This document shows positions 51,964 to 60,522 of a stretch of 64,000 nucleotides of DNA, piece after piece. Under the pieces are notes generated by a model. That model was not told where the DNA came from. It worked only from the letters and a program-made list of their open reading frames with translations, and ran no database searches. How positions within the stretch are numbered: position 1 is the stretch's first letter; every line of letters begins with the position of its first letter. The stretch comes from Paenarthrobacter nitroguajacolicus. Lineage in GTDB: Bacteria > Actinomycetota > Actinomycetes > Actinomycetales > Micrococcaceae. The DNA is taken from positions 163,926-227,925 of the forward strand of contig NZ_JAQPPK010000003.1 of assembly GCF_029952445.1 (NCBI RefSeq), in the 5' to 3' direction. Made by a program: the position numbers and the translations under genes.

Positions 51964-52093
51964 TCGGTGAGTCTACGAGGAACCTGAACGTTGGTTGGTT
52001 CACCGTGTCCCATTTCCTTGGAAGGAGCACGCTCGTTCGGCACGCTTCCTCATCCGCGAAAAACCAAAGTCCGTCACTGACAGAATAGGACGT

Positions 52094-53371
52094 GTGACCT
52101 CCTCGAAGATCCCCGGTAATGCAGAGAAGCCAGTCTTCCCCGACCTCACAGTCGACGCCGAAATCGACGACGTTCCCGCCGCGAACCCCACGCAGCTAAG
52201 GGGCAAGCGCGGCCTGGTCTACCTCGGTATCTGCCTGGTCCTCATCGGCCTGAACCTGCGCACGGTCTTCTCCAGCTTCTCCGCGGTCCTTCCGGAAATA
52301 ACGTCCGACGCCGGTCTGCCGGGCTGGTCGCTGGTGGTCCTCACCACGGTGCCGGTCACCCTGCTGGGAGTCTTCGCGCCGCTTGCCCCCATCCTGGCCC
52401 GCAGGTTCGGCGCGGAACGGGTTCTTTTGGGTGCCATGGCCGTCCTTACGGCGGGCCTACTGCTCAGGCCCTTGGACATCCCCGGAGCAGGCCATCTGCC
52501 TGCGCTTCTCGCGGGTACGGCGGCCAGCGGTGCCGCGATCGCGCTCTGCAACGTGCTTCTTCCGGGCGTGGTCAAGAGGGATTTCCCACACCGCCTGGGT
52601 TTGATGGGCGGCCTCTACACCACGGCTATCTGCGCGTCAGCTGCCTTGGGAGCGGGCTTCACGTATCCGGTCTTTACGGCAACCGGCCAATGGACTTCGG
52701 CGCTGTGGTTCTGGGTGGCGCCTGCCGCCGTCGTGCTTCTGCTGTTCCTGCCGCTGGCCATCCGGCAGCCGTCCGTCAAGCACCAGGCCGTCCACGGCGG
52801 CGTGAACGTGTGGCGCTCGGCAGTGGCCTGGCAAGTAACCATGTTCATGGTGCTGCAGGCCATGATGTCTTTCAGCGTGTTCGCGTGGATGGCGCCGATC
52901 CTGCGTGACCGGGGGATCGACGGCGCAACGGCCGGGCTCATTGTTTCCGTGTCGATCGTGCTGCAGATGCTCGGCTCCCTGTTTGCTCCGGCCCTGGCGA
53001 CGCGCTTCAAGGACCAGCGGATCATCAACATGGTGGTGGCCTTGATGACAGGTGGCGGCTTCGCGCTGACGATCTTCGGGCCCACCGAATTCATCTGGGT
53101 GTGGACCGGCCTCAACGGACTGGGGCAGGGGTCACTGACTGCGGTGGCCCTGACCATGATCATGGTCCGCACCCGGGACGCCCACACTGCCGCGCACCTT
53201 TCCGGGATGATGCAGGGCGTTGGCTACGGAGTGGGTTCCGCCGGGACGCTTATGGTGGGGCAACTGCACCAGGCCACAGGCGGCTTCGCGGCGGCCGGCA
53301 TCCTGTTCCTGATCGTAGGTTCGTTGGCGGCGTTCTTCGGCTACCGGGCTGGCCGGGACCGCTTCGTTTAA
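52094..53371 (+). CDS. MFS transporter, CynX/NimT family
   Basis: 425 residues from GTG 52094 (AGGA a few bases upstream); a longer frame to 51995 is discounted. It has about twelve hydrophobic segments after a ~40-residue polar N-terminus. LGICLVLIGLNLRTVFSSFSAV is the CynX-type first helix. PLAPILARRFGAERVLLGA is the loop motif. Family members export or import cyanate, 2-nitroimidazole or small aromatics. Single gene, followed by a long palindrome shared with the convergent carrier gene. Confidence 0.87.
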   Translation: MTSSKIPGNAEKPVFPDLTVDAEIDDVPAANPTQLRGKRGLVYLGICLVLIGLNLRTVFSSFSAVLPEITSDAGLPGWSLVVLTTVPVTLLGVFAPLAPILARRFGAERVLLGAMAVLTAGLLLRPLDIPGAGHLPALLAGTAASGAAIALCNVLLPGVVKRDFPHRLGLMGGLYTTAICASAALGAGFTYPVFTATGQWTSALWFWVAPAAVVLLLFLPLAIRQPSVKHQAVHGGVNVWRSAVAWQVTMFMVLQAMMSFSVFAWMAPILRDRGIDGATAGLIVSVSIVLQMLGSLFAPALATRFKDQRIINMVVALMTGGGFALTIFGPTEFIWVWTGLNGLGQGSLTAVALTMIMVRTRDAHTAAHLSGMMQGVGYGVGSAGTLMVGQLHQATGGFAAAGILFLIVGSLAAFFGYRAGRDRFV

Positions 53372-53438
53372 CCCAAGTAAGTAACAGCAGATGTCGTTTT
53401 GAGCCCTCAAAACGACATCTGCTGTTACTCAGTTGGGT
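53371..53438. repeat. 68-bp near-perfect palindrome between convergent MFS genes
   Basis: Two exact 23-bp arms (53381-53403 and 53406-53428, starting GTAACAGCAGATGTCG) flank a 2-nt loop. Outside them ACCCAA (53371-53376) and TTGGGT (53433-53438) add a second stem. The element fills the 71-bp gap between the two convergent stops. It is probably a bidirectional terminator, possibly also a repeated palindrome. Confidence 0.85.
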
Positions 53439-53442
53439 GAAC

Positions 53443-54735
53443 CTAGACGGTGAGGTCCTTGCCCTTCGTCTCCGGGATCGAGAACGCGAACACGATGCCC
53501 ACCAGGAGCAGGATCACGGCGTACACGTTGAACAGGTAGCCCTGCCCGACGCTCCCGAGCCAGGTCTGCAGGTAAGGGGCCGTGCCACCGAAGACCGCCA
53601 CGCAGATGGAGTACGGAACGCCGACGCCGATGGTCCTGATGTGGGTGGGGAACAGTTCGGCGTACACAGCCGGGACGATCGCGGCGCTGCCTGCGATGAA
53701 GAACAGCATCACGGACATGGACACGGCCAGCTGCCACGGTGAGTCTTTCAGTAGCCACGTCATGGGGAAGTGCAGCAAGGCGGCTCCGGCGGAGGACACG
53801 ATGATCACGGGCTTGCGGCCGATCCTGTCGGAGAGCTTGCCCCAGAACGGCAGGGCGGCGATGAACACGACGTTGGCGATCACTCCGGCCCAGAGTGCGG
53901 CGCCGCGGTCCATTTTCAGCGCTGTGGCCGCGTAGCTCGGCGCCACGACACCCCAGATGTAGTAGACCACCGTGAGGCCAACAGTGAGGCCGATAACCTG
54001 GAGTGCCTGCTTGCGGTACTTGACGATCTGCGGCCAGATCGGCAGGCGCTTCTCGTTGGGAGCCTCGGCCTCGAACGCTTCGGTTTCCTTCATCTTGGCC
54101 CGCATGAACAGGGCGTAAATGCCCAGCGCGCCGCCGATCAGGAACGGAATCCGCCAACCCCAGGCACTCATCTCCGCCTTGCTGAGGACGCCGGTGAGGA
54201 TGGCGCCGAGCAAGGTGCCCGCCAGGATGCCGGCGGTGCCGGAGGTGTAGATGAGGGTGGCCCAGAAGCCGCGCTTCTCCTTGGGGGCCATTTCAGAAAG
54301 ATACGTTTGCGACGACGGCAACTCGCCACCGTGCGCCAGGCCCTGGATCAGGCGGGCAATCAACAACATCACCGAGGCGAACGCGCCCACGGCTTCGAAG
54401 GTCGGGGCCACGCCGATCAGCAGGCTGCCCAGTGCACCGAGGGCAACTGCAACAGTCATGGAGGTCTTGCGGCCGATCCTGTCGCCGATCCAGCCGAAGA
54501 CGAAACCGCCGAACGGCCGGGCAACAAACCCGACGGCGAAGATCGCCAACGTGGACAGCACGGCTGAGGTGGGGTCGGCCTGGCTGAACAGGGCACTGGC
54601 GATGAATGGCGAGAACGTGGCGTAGATGGCCCAGTCGTACCATTCAACGGCGTTGCCGATGCCGGTTCCTATAAGCGTGCGCACATGGGACTTGTGGACC
54701 TTGACGTCGGGGGACGTTCCTACGGTGGCGGTCAT
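53443..54735 (-). CDS. MFS transporter, metabolite:H+ symporter (MHS) family
   Basis: 430-residue twelve-helix symporter. The MHS start GIGNAVEWYDWAIY, loop RPFGGFVFGWIGDRIGRK and RLIQGLAHGGELPSSQTYL are visible. ATG 54735 has TTGGAG 7 nt upstream; a TTG at 54747 is less likely. It is separated by 24 nt from the M20 amidohydrolase gene upstream in transcription. Together they probably import and hydrolyse an N-acyl or amide-conjugated metabolite, under control of the divergent double-Lrp regulator. Confidence 0.9.
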   Translation of the reverse strand: MTATVGTSPDVKVHKSHVRTLIGTGIGNAVEWYDWAIYATFSPFIASALFSQADPTSAVLSTLAIFAVGFVARPFGGFVFGWIGDRIGRKTSMTVAVALGALGSLLIGVAPTFEAVGAFASVMLLIARLIQGLAHGGELPSSQTYLSEMAPKEKRGFWATLIYTSGTAGILAGTLLGAILTGVLSKAEMSAWGWRIPFLIGGALGIYALFMRAKMKETEAFEAEAPNEKRLPIWPQIVKYRKQALQVIGLTVGLTVVYYIWGVVAPSYAATALKMDRGAALWAGVIANVVFIAALPFWGKLSDRIGRKPVIIVSSAGAALLHFPMTWLLKDSPWQLAVSMSVMLFFIAGSAAIVPAVYAELFPTHIRTIGVGVPYSICVAVFGGTAPYLQTWLGSVGQGYLFNVYAVILLLVGIVFAFSIPETKGKDLTV

Positions 54736-54759
54736 GTGGTTCTCCAAGGGGGTGGGAGG

Positions 54760-55977
54760 CTAGTTGCCGGAGAGGGTTGCGATGCGGGATACGGCGAGCT
54801 CTGCGTACAGGGCCGCGCCGTCGGTGAGGACGCCGTCGTCGAACGTGGCGTAGGGCGAGTGGTTGAACGGCGACGTCGTGTGGTCGGCTCCGGGGGCGAC
54901 CGCGCTGAGTCCCACGAAAGTTCCGGGGACTTCGGCCAGGACCCGGGAAAAGTCCTCCGAGCCGCTCAGCGGAGTGGCCATCCGGGTGTGCCGGGACTCG
55001 CCGAACATGCCGGCGATGACCTTTTCCGCGGTGGCGGTCTCGTCGTCGTTGTTGATGGTGAGGGGGTATTCCTCCTGATAGTGCACGTCAGCCTCCAGAC
55101 CGTGGGCTGCCGCGATGCCGTGGAGCAGCCGCGGTACTACTTCCATCATCTTCCTGCGGGATTCCTCGGAGAAGGTCCTGATGGTGGCTTCGATCCGGGC
55201 GGTCTCGGGGATCACGTTGCGCTTGGTTCCGGCGTGGAGGACTCCCACGGTCAGGACTACGGGATCAAACATGTTGAACTGCCGCGTGACCATGACCTGC
55301 AGGGCCGTGACCATTTCGGCGGCGGCCGTGACGGGGTCCTTGGCCGAATGCGGGGCTGAGCCGTGCCCTCCTGCGCCGAGGACTGTCACCACCAGTCCGT
55401 CCGATGAGCTGAGCATGACGCCGGGCTTGGTGACAAAGTGGCCGTGGGGTTCCAGCGACGAGAAGACGTGCATTCCGTAGGCGGTGTCGGCGCGGCGGCC
55501 GGCGGCATCCAGGACACCCTCCTTGATCATGTAGCTGGCGCCGTCGAAGCCTTCTTCGCCGGGTTGGAACATGAGGATGACGTCGCCGGCCAGCTGGTGC
55601 TGCCGCTCGGCAAGGAGGGTGGCGGCGCCGGCGAGCATGGAGGTGTGGAGGTCATGGCCGCAGGCGTGCATGGCGCCATCCACACGTGAGGTGTAGTCAA
55701 CGCCGGTGGTCTCCTGCACAGGAAGGCCGTCCATGTCCGCGCGCAACAGCACCACGGGCTTCTCGGCCGAAGCGTGTGCCGCGCCGCCGCGCAGAACCGC
55801 GGTGACCGACGTCGTTTCCTTCCCGAGGGTGATCTCGTACGGAAGTCCGTCCAGCGCTTTAAGCACCTTCTCCTGGGTGCGGGGAAGTTGCAGCCCGATC
55901 TCCGGTTCGCGGTGGAGGTCGTGGCGGAGGCGGACGATGTCCCCCTGCAGTTCCTTGGCGTCGGCGACGATGGTCAT
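54760..55977 (-). CDS. M20-family amidohydrolase/carboxypeptidase
   Basis: 405-residue M20D metallopeptidase (aminoacylase/IAA-amino-acid hydrolase type). Metal ligands are predicted in HACGHDLHT, QPGEEG, YGMHVF, and a C-terminal His in FNHSPYATFDD. GSAPHSAKDPV belongs to the dimerisation domain insert. It cleaves N-acyl amino acids or similar amides in the cytosol. No ribosome-binding site is strong before ATG 55977. First gene of a two-gene operon with the MHS carrier. Confidence 0.9.
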   Translation of the reverse strand: MTIVADAKELQGDIVRLRHDLHREPEIGLQLPRTQEKVLKALDGLPYEITLGKETTSVTAVLRGGAAHASAEKPVVLLRADMDGLPVQETTGVDYTSRVDGAMHACGHDLHTSMLAGAATLLAERQHQLAGDVILMFQPGEEGFDGASYMIKEGVLDAAGRRADTAYGMHVFSSLEPHGHFVTKPGVMLSSSDGLVVTVLGAGGHGSAPHSAKDPVTAAAEMVTALQVMVTRQFNMFDPVVLTVGVLHAGTKRNVIPETARIEATIRTFSEESRRKMMEVVPRLLHGIAAAHGLEADVHYQEEYPLTINNDDETATAEKVIAGMFGESRHTRMATPLSGSEDFSRVLAEVPGTFVGLSAVAPGADHTTSPFNHSPYATFDDGVLTDGAALYAELAVSRIATLSGN

Positions 55978-56117
55978 GATTCTCCTGGATCTATCCGGTT
56001 ATGTGTTCCTCATGCCATTCTGGGGTGACCTGCTTCACATGTCTGGAAACAACTGTAAATATGCATTAACGGACTCAAAACAGCAGGATTCATGCGCTCA
56101 TCTGGGAGAATCAACTC

Positions 56118-57155
56118 ATGGAGCTCAGTGAAGAAGATCTACGCCTGGTCAATGCATTACAGATCTCGCCACGTATCAGCTGGTCCGACGCCGGCAGTGT
56201 GCTGGGCGTCCACGCCACCACTCTCGCATCGCGCTGGGACCGGCTCAGGGCCGCCGGCGCAGCCTGGACCACCGCACACCTGATGGGCGATCCCAAGGAC
56301 ATGTGCCTTGCCATGGTGGACATCGACTGCGAAATGCACCTGCGGCCCGACGTCACAGCCGCGGTCGCGCAACTTCCCGAGGTGATCACAGTGGAAGAAG
56401 CAGCCAGCAACCGCGACCTGACATTGACGGTGATCACCCCGGACCTGGAACAGTTCAGCACCCACGTTTTGCCCCGCCTCAAGGAAGTGCGGGGGCTGAC
56501 CAAGTACCACACGGCACTCTGCACCCGTATCCATACAAGCGGCTATGCGTGGCGGCTGAACGTGCTCAGCAAGGCCGAGCAACAGGCCTTGCGGGCGCTC
56601 GCCGGTCCTGAGTCTGCCAACCCGTCAGCCCCGGACAAGGTAGTGGCCCCGCTGCCCGAGACCCACCTGGCACTCATCCCGTTCCTGGCGCGGGACGGAC
56701 GCGCCACGGCAGCAGAGATCGCCAGGGCGCTGGACCGCAACCCCGCCACCGTCCAGCGCCAACTCGGGCGCGTGCTGGCCAGCCGGATGCTGTCCTTCCG
56801 CTGCGAAATTGCCCAACAGTTCTCAGGATTCCCCATCACGGTGCAGTGGTTCGCGAATGTCCCGGCAGGCCAGCATGAGGCTGCGGCCACCGAGCTCAGG
56901 GCCATCCGCAATGTCCGCTTCTCCGCGTCCACCACGGGGCGGACCAACTTCACCATGATCATGTGGCTGCGCTCGCTGGCCGACGTCATGGAAATGGAGC
57001 TCACCATCCAACAACGGATCCCGGGCATCGAACTCGTGGAAAGCGTGGTGATGCTGAACACCGCAAAGCGGGTGGGGTGGATGCTGAACCCCGATTCGAC
57101 CGCCACAGGAACAGTAGTGCCGCCCTACGGTGACTTGTTGCCGGAGGGTGTCTAA
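56118..57155 (+). CDS. Lrp/AsnC-family regulator with duplicated modules
   Basis: 345-residue protein with two full Lrp units: HTH 1 (about 5-50, NALQISPRISWSDAGSVLGVHATTLASRW) plus ligand domain 1 (about 65-140), then HTH 2 (about 185-230, RDGRATAAEIARALDRNPATVQRQL) plus ligand domain 2 (about 240-320). A normal Lrp is about 150 residues, so this is a tandem fusion. It is divergent from the M20/MHS operon with a 140-nt shared promoter region and probably senses an amino acid or acyl amino acid. The A/T-rich TGTAAATATGCATTA near 56054-56068 could be its site. Confidence 0.87.
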   Translation: MELSEEDLRLVNALQISPRISWSDAGSVLGVHATTLASRWDRLRAAGAAWTTAHLMGDPKDMCLAMVDIDCEMHLRPDVTAAVAQLPEVITVEEAASNRDLTLTVITPDLEQFSTHVLPRLKEVRGLTKYHTALCTRIHTSGYAWRLNVLSKAEQQALRALAGPESANPSAPDKVVAPLPETHLALIPFLARDGRATAAEIARALDRNPATVQRQLGRVLASRMLSFRCEIAQQFSGFPITVQWFANVPAGQHEAAATELRAIRNVRFSASTTGRTNFTMIMWLRSLADVMEMELTIQQRIPGIELVESVVMLNTAKRVGWMLNPDSTATGTVVPPYGDLLPEGV

Positions 57156-57898
57156 ACGTGTTTCGTGGCCCGCAGAACGGTGTCCAAAGTGGTGCCGGAT
57201 TCGCCGCTGGGCCCTGAAACGGTTCGTTCCCTGTCTGTGAGGACATTGACGAACCACGGCTCGCGATCCAGCCGCAACGCGCCAGCCAGCTGTTCGGGAG
57301 TGAAAAACATCCCGGGCTCGTGATGATGCTGACTCCAGGAGGGGAGGCCGTGCGGGTGATGACCGACCACCAGCAACGTTCCGCCAGGGGCCACGGCAGC
57401 CGCCGCTGAGGTGACGGAGTCACGCCACGGCAACAGGGGCGAGTGCAGGAACTGCGCCGAGACCAGATCGAACTCCGGTTGCGCATCCCATTCGGTAAGG
57501 TCCTGTTGCTGCCACATGATCCGGTCGGCGACTCCCGCCTCCTCGGCGTGCACGGCCGCCCGTTCAAGCGCGACGGCGGACACGTCCATTGCGGTGACGG
57601 TCCAGCCCTGCTTCGCGAGCCAGATGGCATCGCCACCCTCCCCACAGCCCAGGTCCAGGGCTGTGCCGGGTTTCAGTCCTGCAACTTCCGCCACCAGCTG
57701 CGGATTCGGATTCCCGCTCCAAATCTTTGGCCGCTCCCGGTACATTCCGTCCCACATGTCCACGGCGTTGTCTGCATCCTTGTGGAGGTTAAGTCCGCCT
57801 TGCTGGGCGCCTTCGTGCTGGTGGCCATGCTGGTGCGTGGCTGCGCCGGCGGGCTGTTCACTGAGGTGGGTTCCGGCGTCGTGCGTCTGTTCAGTCAT
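57152..57898 (-). CDS. SAM-dependent methyltransferase (class I)
   Basis: 248 residues from ATG 57898; an upstream TTG at 57934 is less likely. The Rossmann SAM motif ALDLGCGEGGDAIWLAKQG (about 80-98) and DVSAVALERAAVHA follow a ~40-residue His/Gln/Ala-rich N-terminus (HQHGHQHEGAQQ) that could bind metal. The C-terminal part is thiopurine/TehB-like. The substrate is unknown; tellurite or thiopurine-type methylation is one possibility. It overlaps the Lrp gene end by 4 nt. Confidence 0.82.
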   Translation of the reverse strand: MTEQTHDAGTHLSEQPAGAATHQHGHQHEGAQQGGLNLHKDADNAVDMWDGMYRERPKIWSGNPNPQLVAEVAGLKPGTALDLGCGEGGDAIWLAKQGWTVTAMDVSAVALERAAVHAEEAGVADRIMWQQQDLTEWDAQPEFDLVSAQFLHSPLLPWRDSVTSAAAAVAPGGTLLVVGHHPHGLPSWSQHHHEPGMFFTPEQLAGALRLDREPWFVNVLTDRERTVSGPSGESGTTLDTVLRATKHV

Positions 57899-58059
57899 GA
57901 CCCAAGCGTCCCGCGAGGCGGCCGCCAAAGGCAATGCCCTTTGCTATTTCGGCAAGTTCAGGGTTGCAACCGGGGATGGTTTTTCCAATCGATGGTGGGT
58001 ATTCTCTGACCCACACGCGCCTTTTGGAGAATCACGGCGCCTGAAAATTGGGGGATTTC

Positions 58060-59994
58060 ATGGTGTTGCCAGCGCGAAAATCCAGTCTTAGGGCCGTCCT
58101 GTCAGGTGCCCTTGCGGCCTTGGTGTTTGTGGCATCAGTGCCGACGTCGCAAGCGGCTCCACCGGTGTCCGACGCCGCGGGGTTGGCAGCACCTGTGGCA
58201 ATCCAGACGGCCAACCGATCAGATCCCAAAAAGATCGACGTGGCCCGCCCGCGGTTTGTGGAACTCAGTAAAGATGGCACGAGGCTCTTCGTGGCGAGCC
58301 CCGAGGGCCTTCTTTCCGTGGTGGATACGGCCCAGGGAGCAGTAACCAAGACCGTGCAAGCCGAGCCCACCACGGCCTTGGTGCTGAGCTCGAACGGATC
58401 AACGGCATTCATGGCGACGGGTGACAACATCACGATCATCGACACTGCAGCAATGGCCATTGAGGCAGTGGTCCCCATGGACGATGGGGTAGCCGGGATG
58501 GTGCCCAGCCCCGACGGAACGGAGTTGTACGTCGGGCTAAAAACCGCAGGCGTGAAGGTTGTCGATGTTGCCCAAGGCGAGGTGGCAGCCCAAATACCTG
58601 CTGGCGGCAATATCACCAAACTGATAGCTACGCCCGACGGGGCGAAGATCTATGCCCTCCGAGGAGCGGAGGTAGCCGTGATTGATACGAAGAGCGGCTC
58701 AATTCTGGACACCACCCCAATGACCGGGACGGACGGCACCCTCTCACCGGACGGAACGCGCCTGGTCACGGTGCACGGATGGGGACTGTCCGTCATAAAC
58801 ACCGCCACTGATACGGTCCTGGCCACTTTTTCAACGTTCTTGGAGCCGTCCGCACCCGTTTTCACTCCGGACAGCAAACGCGCCTTCTTCGAAGACCACG
58901 GCCAACCCTATTACCCGTCGCCTGGCCGGCGGGTGATAAACAATCCGATGGTGTCCCAGCTCAACCTCGAAACCCTGACGGTGGGGCAGGCCACTCCGGA
59001 CAGGCAGGAGTGGAGCACTATTGTCATGCACCCGGATGGAACGCGGCTTTATCGCTCCCAGTCAACGGTGATCCAAGAATGGGGTGCCAGGTCCGATGGG
59101 TCCTCCATCCCGCTGGTAGAAGAGGTCCAACTGGGTGTATCCGCGTCCGTCCGGCAGATAGCACCGGACGGATCCCAGCTTTATGCCGCTGCCTTTGACG
59201 GGAACGCCATCTGGGTGCTGGACACCTCCGGCCCGCCACGGAACGTGTGGAAGGACTATAACTCCGACGGCGCCACCGACGTCCTTGCGCGGGACGGTGA
59301 AGGCGTTTTGTGGCTCTACCCAGGCGACGGAAAGCGGGGATGGCTGCCACGGTCGGCGGTGGGTTCAGGATGGAACGTCATGAGCCTCATTCTGTCCCCC
59401 GGTGACTTCAACGCAGACGCGCATGCTGACGTGCTGGCACGTGATGCTGCCGGGGACCTCTGGCTGTATCCAGGGAACGGCAGTTCGGGTTGGCTCCCCA
59501 GGACCAAGGTAGGCGTGGGCTGGAATGCCATGACCGCCGTCGTGACCCCCGGCGACTTTGATGGTGACGGCAAGGCGGACGTCCTGGCGCGTGACGCCGT
59601 TGGGGACCTCTGGCTGTACCCAGGCAACGGCGCGGGTGGCTGGCTTCCGCGAACCAAAGCAGGAAGTGGCTGGAACCAAATGACCACCATTCTGGGGCCC
59701 GGGGAGTTCGGGGCGCCGGGAGCGGACATTTTGGCCAAGGACGCAGCCGGCACCCTGTGGCTTTATGAAGGGAACGGCACGGGCGGATGGCTGCCACGCA
59801 AACAGGTTGGGACAGGCTGGAACGTCATGACGGCGCTGGTGACACCCGGCGACGTCAACAGCGACGGGCAGCCCGATGTCCTGGCGCGCGATGCCATCGG
59901 AAATCTCAAGCTTTATAGCGGAACGGAGTCGGGAGGCCTGCAAGCGGACCTGCAGGTGGGGGCTGGCTGGAACGTCATGACCGCCATCCTCTAA
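58060..59994 (+). CDS. Secreted beta-propeller and FG-GAP/VCBS repeat protein
   Basis: 644 residues. ATG 58060 has GGGGGA before it; a TTG at 58048 is possible. Signal peptide ends near AQAAPPVS (about residue 33). The first ~370 residues form YVTN-type propeller repeats (FVELSKDGTRLFVAS, PDGTELYVGL). After residue ~395 at least five FG-GAP/VCBS-like repeats occur (DYNSDGATDVLARD, DFDGDGKADVLARD, each followed by LWLYPGNG and GWLPR). Each DxDxDG loop could bind calcium. Exported, possibly cell-surface; the ligand is unknown. Confidence 0.85.
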   Translation: MVLPARKSSLRAVLSGALAALVFVASVPTSQAAPPVSDAAGLAAPVAIQTANRSDPKKIDVARPRFVELSKDGTRLFVASPEGLLSVVDTAQGAVTKTVQAEPTTALVLSSNGSTAFMATGDNITIIDTAAMAIEAVVPMDDGVAGMVPSPDGTELYVGLKTAGVKVVDVAQGEVAAQIPAGGNITKLIATPDGAKIYALRGAEVAVIDTKSGSILDTTPMTGTDGTLSPDGTRLVTVHGWGLSVINTATDTVLATFSTFLEPSAPVFTPDSKRAFFEDHGQPYYPSPGRRVINNPMVSQLNLETLTVGQATPDRQEWSTIVMHPDGTRLYRSQSTVIQEWGARSDGSSIPLVEEVQLGVSASVRQIAPDGSQLYAAAFDGNAIWVLDTSGPPRNVWKDYNSDGATDVLARDGEGVLWLYPGDGKRGWLPRSAVGSGWNVMSLILSPGDFNADAHADVLARDAAGDLWLYPGNGSSGWLPRTKVGVGWNAMTAVVTPGDFDGDGKADVLARDAVGDLWLYPGNGAGGWLPRTKAGSGWNQMTTILGPGEFGAPGADILAKDAAGTLWLYEGNGTGGWLPRKQVGTGWNVMTALVTPGDVNSDGQPDVLARDAIGNLKLYSGTESGGLQADLQVGAGWNVMTAIL

Positions 59995-60455
59995 TGCTGC
60001 TCCGTGGCTTGGTTCCAGCGCTGCGCCCCCGCCCCGGAGGCGCCGAGCTCGTCCGAAGGATTCTGCAGGGTGCACGACTTCAGGCTCAGGCAGCCACAGC
60101 CGATGCAGCCATCAAGGTCGTTCCGGAGGTGCTGCAATGCCGCGATCCGCTGGTCGAGTTCCTCCCCCCAGCGCAGCGACAACTTGCTCCAGTCCCGTTT
60201 GGTGGGCGTGCGGCCTTCCGGCAACGAATCCAGGGCCTCCCGGATGTCCTTCAGCGGCAAGCCCACCCGCTGCGAGGTCTTGATGAATGCCACGCGCCTG
60301 AGTGTGTCCCGCCGGTAGCGGCGCTGGTTGCCCGCAGTGCGCTCAGCCTCGATGAGCCCGTTGCGCTCGTAGAAGTGAAGGGCCGACGGCGACACTCCGC
60401 TGCGCTCGGAAAGCTCACCGATGGTGAGGGGCCGGTGGGCGGGCGCTGCGGGCAT
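59991..60455 (-). CDS. soxR: Redox-sensitive regulator SoxR
   Basis: 154-residue MerR-type [2Fe-2S] regulator. The wHTH (about 10-80) contains SERSGVSPSALHFYERNGLI. The cluster ligands are C117-x2-C120-x-C122-x5-C128 in CIGCGCLSLKSC. ATG 60455 with GGAAG upstream is used; ATGs at 60497 and 60536 fall inside or beyond the operator. It is divergent from the MFS gene, and the SoxR palindrome lies between. Redox-active small molecules oxidise the cluster and activate the target promoter. Confidence 0.94.
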   Translation of the reverse strand: MPAAPAHRPLTIGELSERSGVSPSALHFYERNGLIEAERTAGNQRRYRRDTLRRVAFIKTSQRVGLPLKDIREALDSLPEGRTPTKRDWSKLSLRWGEELDQRIAALQHLRNDLDGCIGCGCLSLKSCTLQNPSDELGASGAGAQRWNQATEQH

Positions 60456-60484
60456 GGGGCTGCTTCCGGTAGTGGTTTGCTGGA

Positions 60485-60515
60485 TTGACCTCAACATTAG
60501 TTGAGGTTCTAGGCT
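60485..60515 (+). promoter_or_regulatory. SoxR operator inside a 19-bp-spacer promoter
   Basis: CCTCAACATTAGTTGAGG (60489-60506) matches the SoxR consensus with the outer CCTCAA/TTGAGG arms intact. It lies in the spacer between TTGACC (60485-60490) and TAGGCT (60510-60515), which are 19 bp apart, the long spacing used by MerR-type activators. The MFS ATG begins 7 nt after the -10. Confidence 0.88.
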
Positions 60516-60522
60516 GGCGTCC

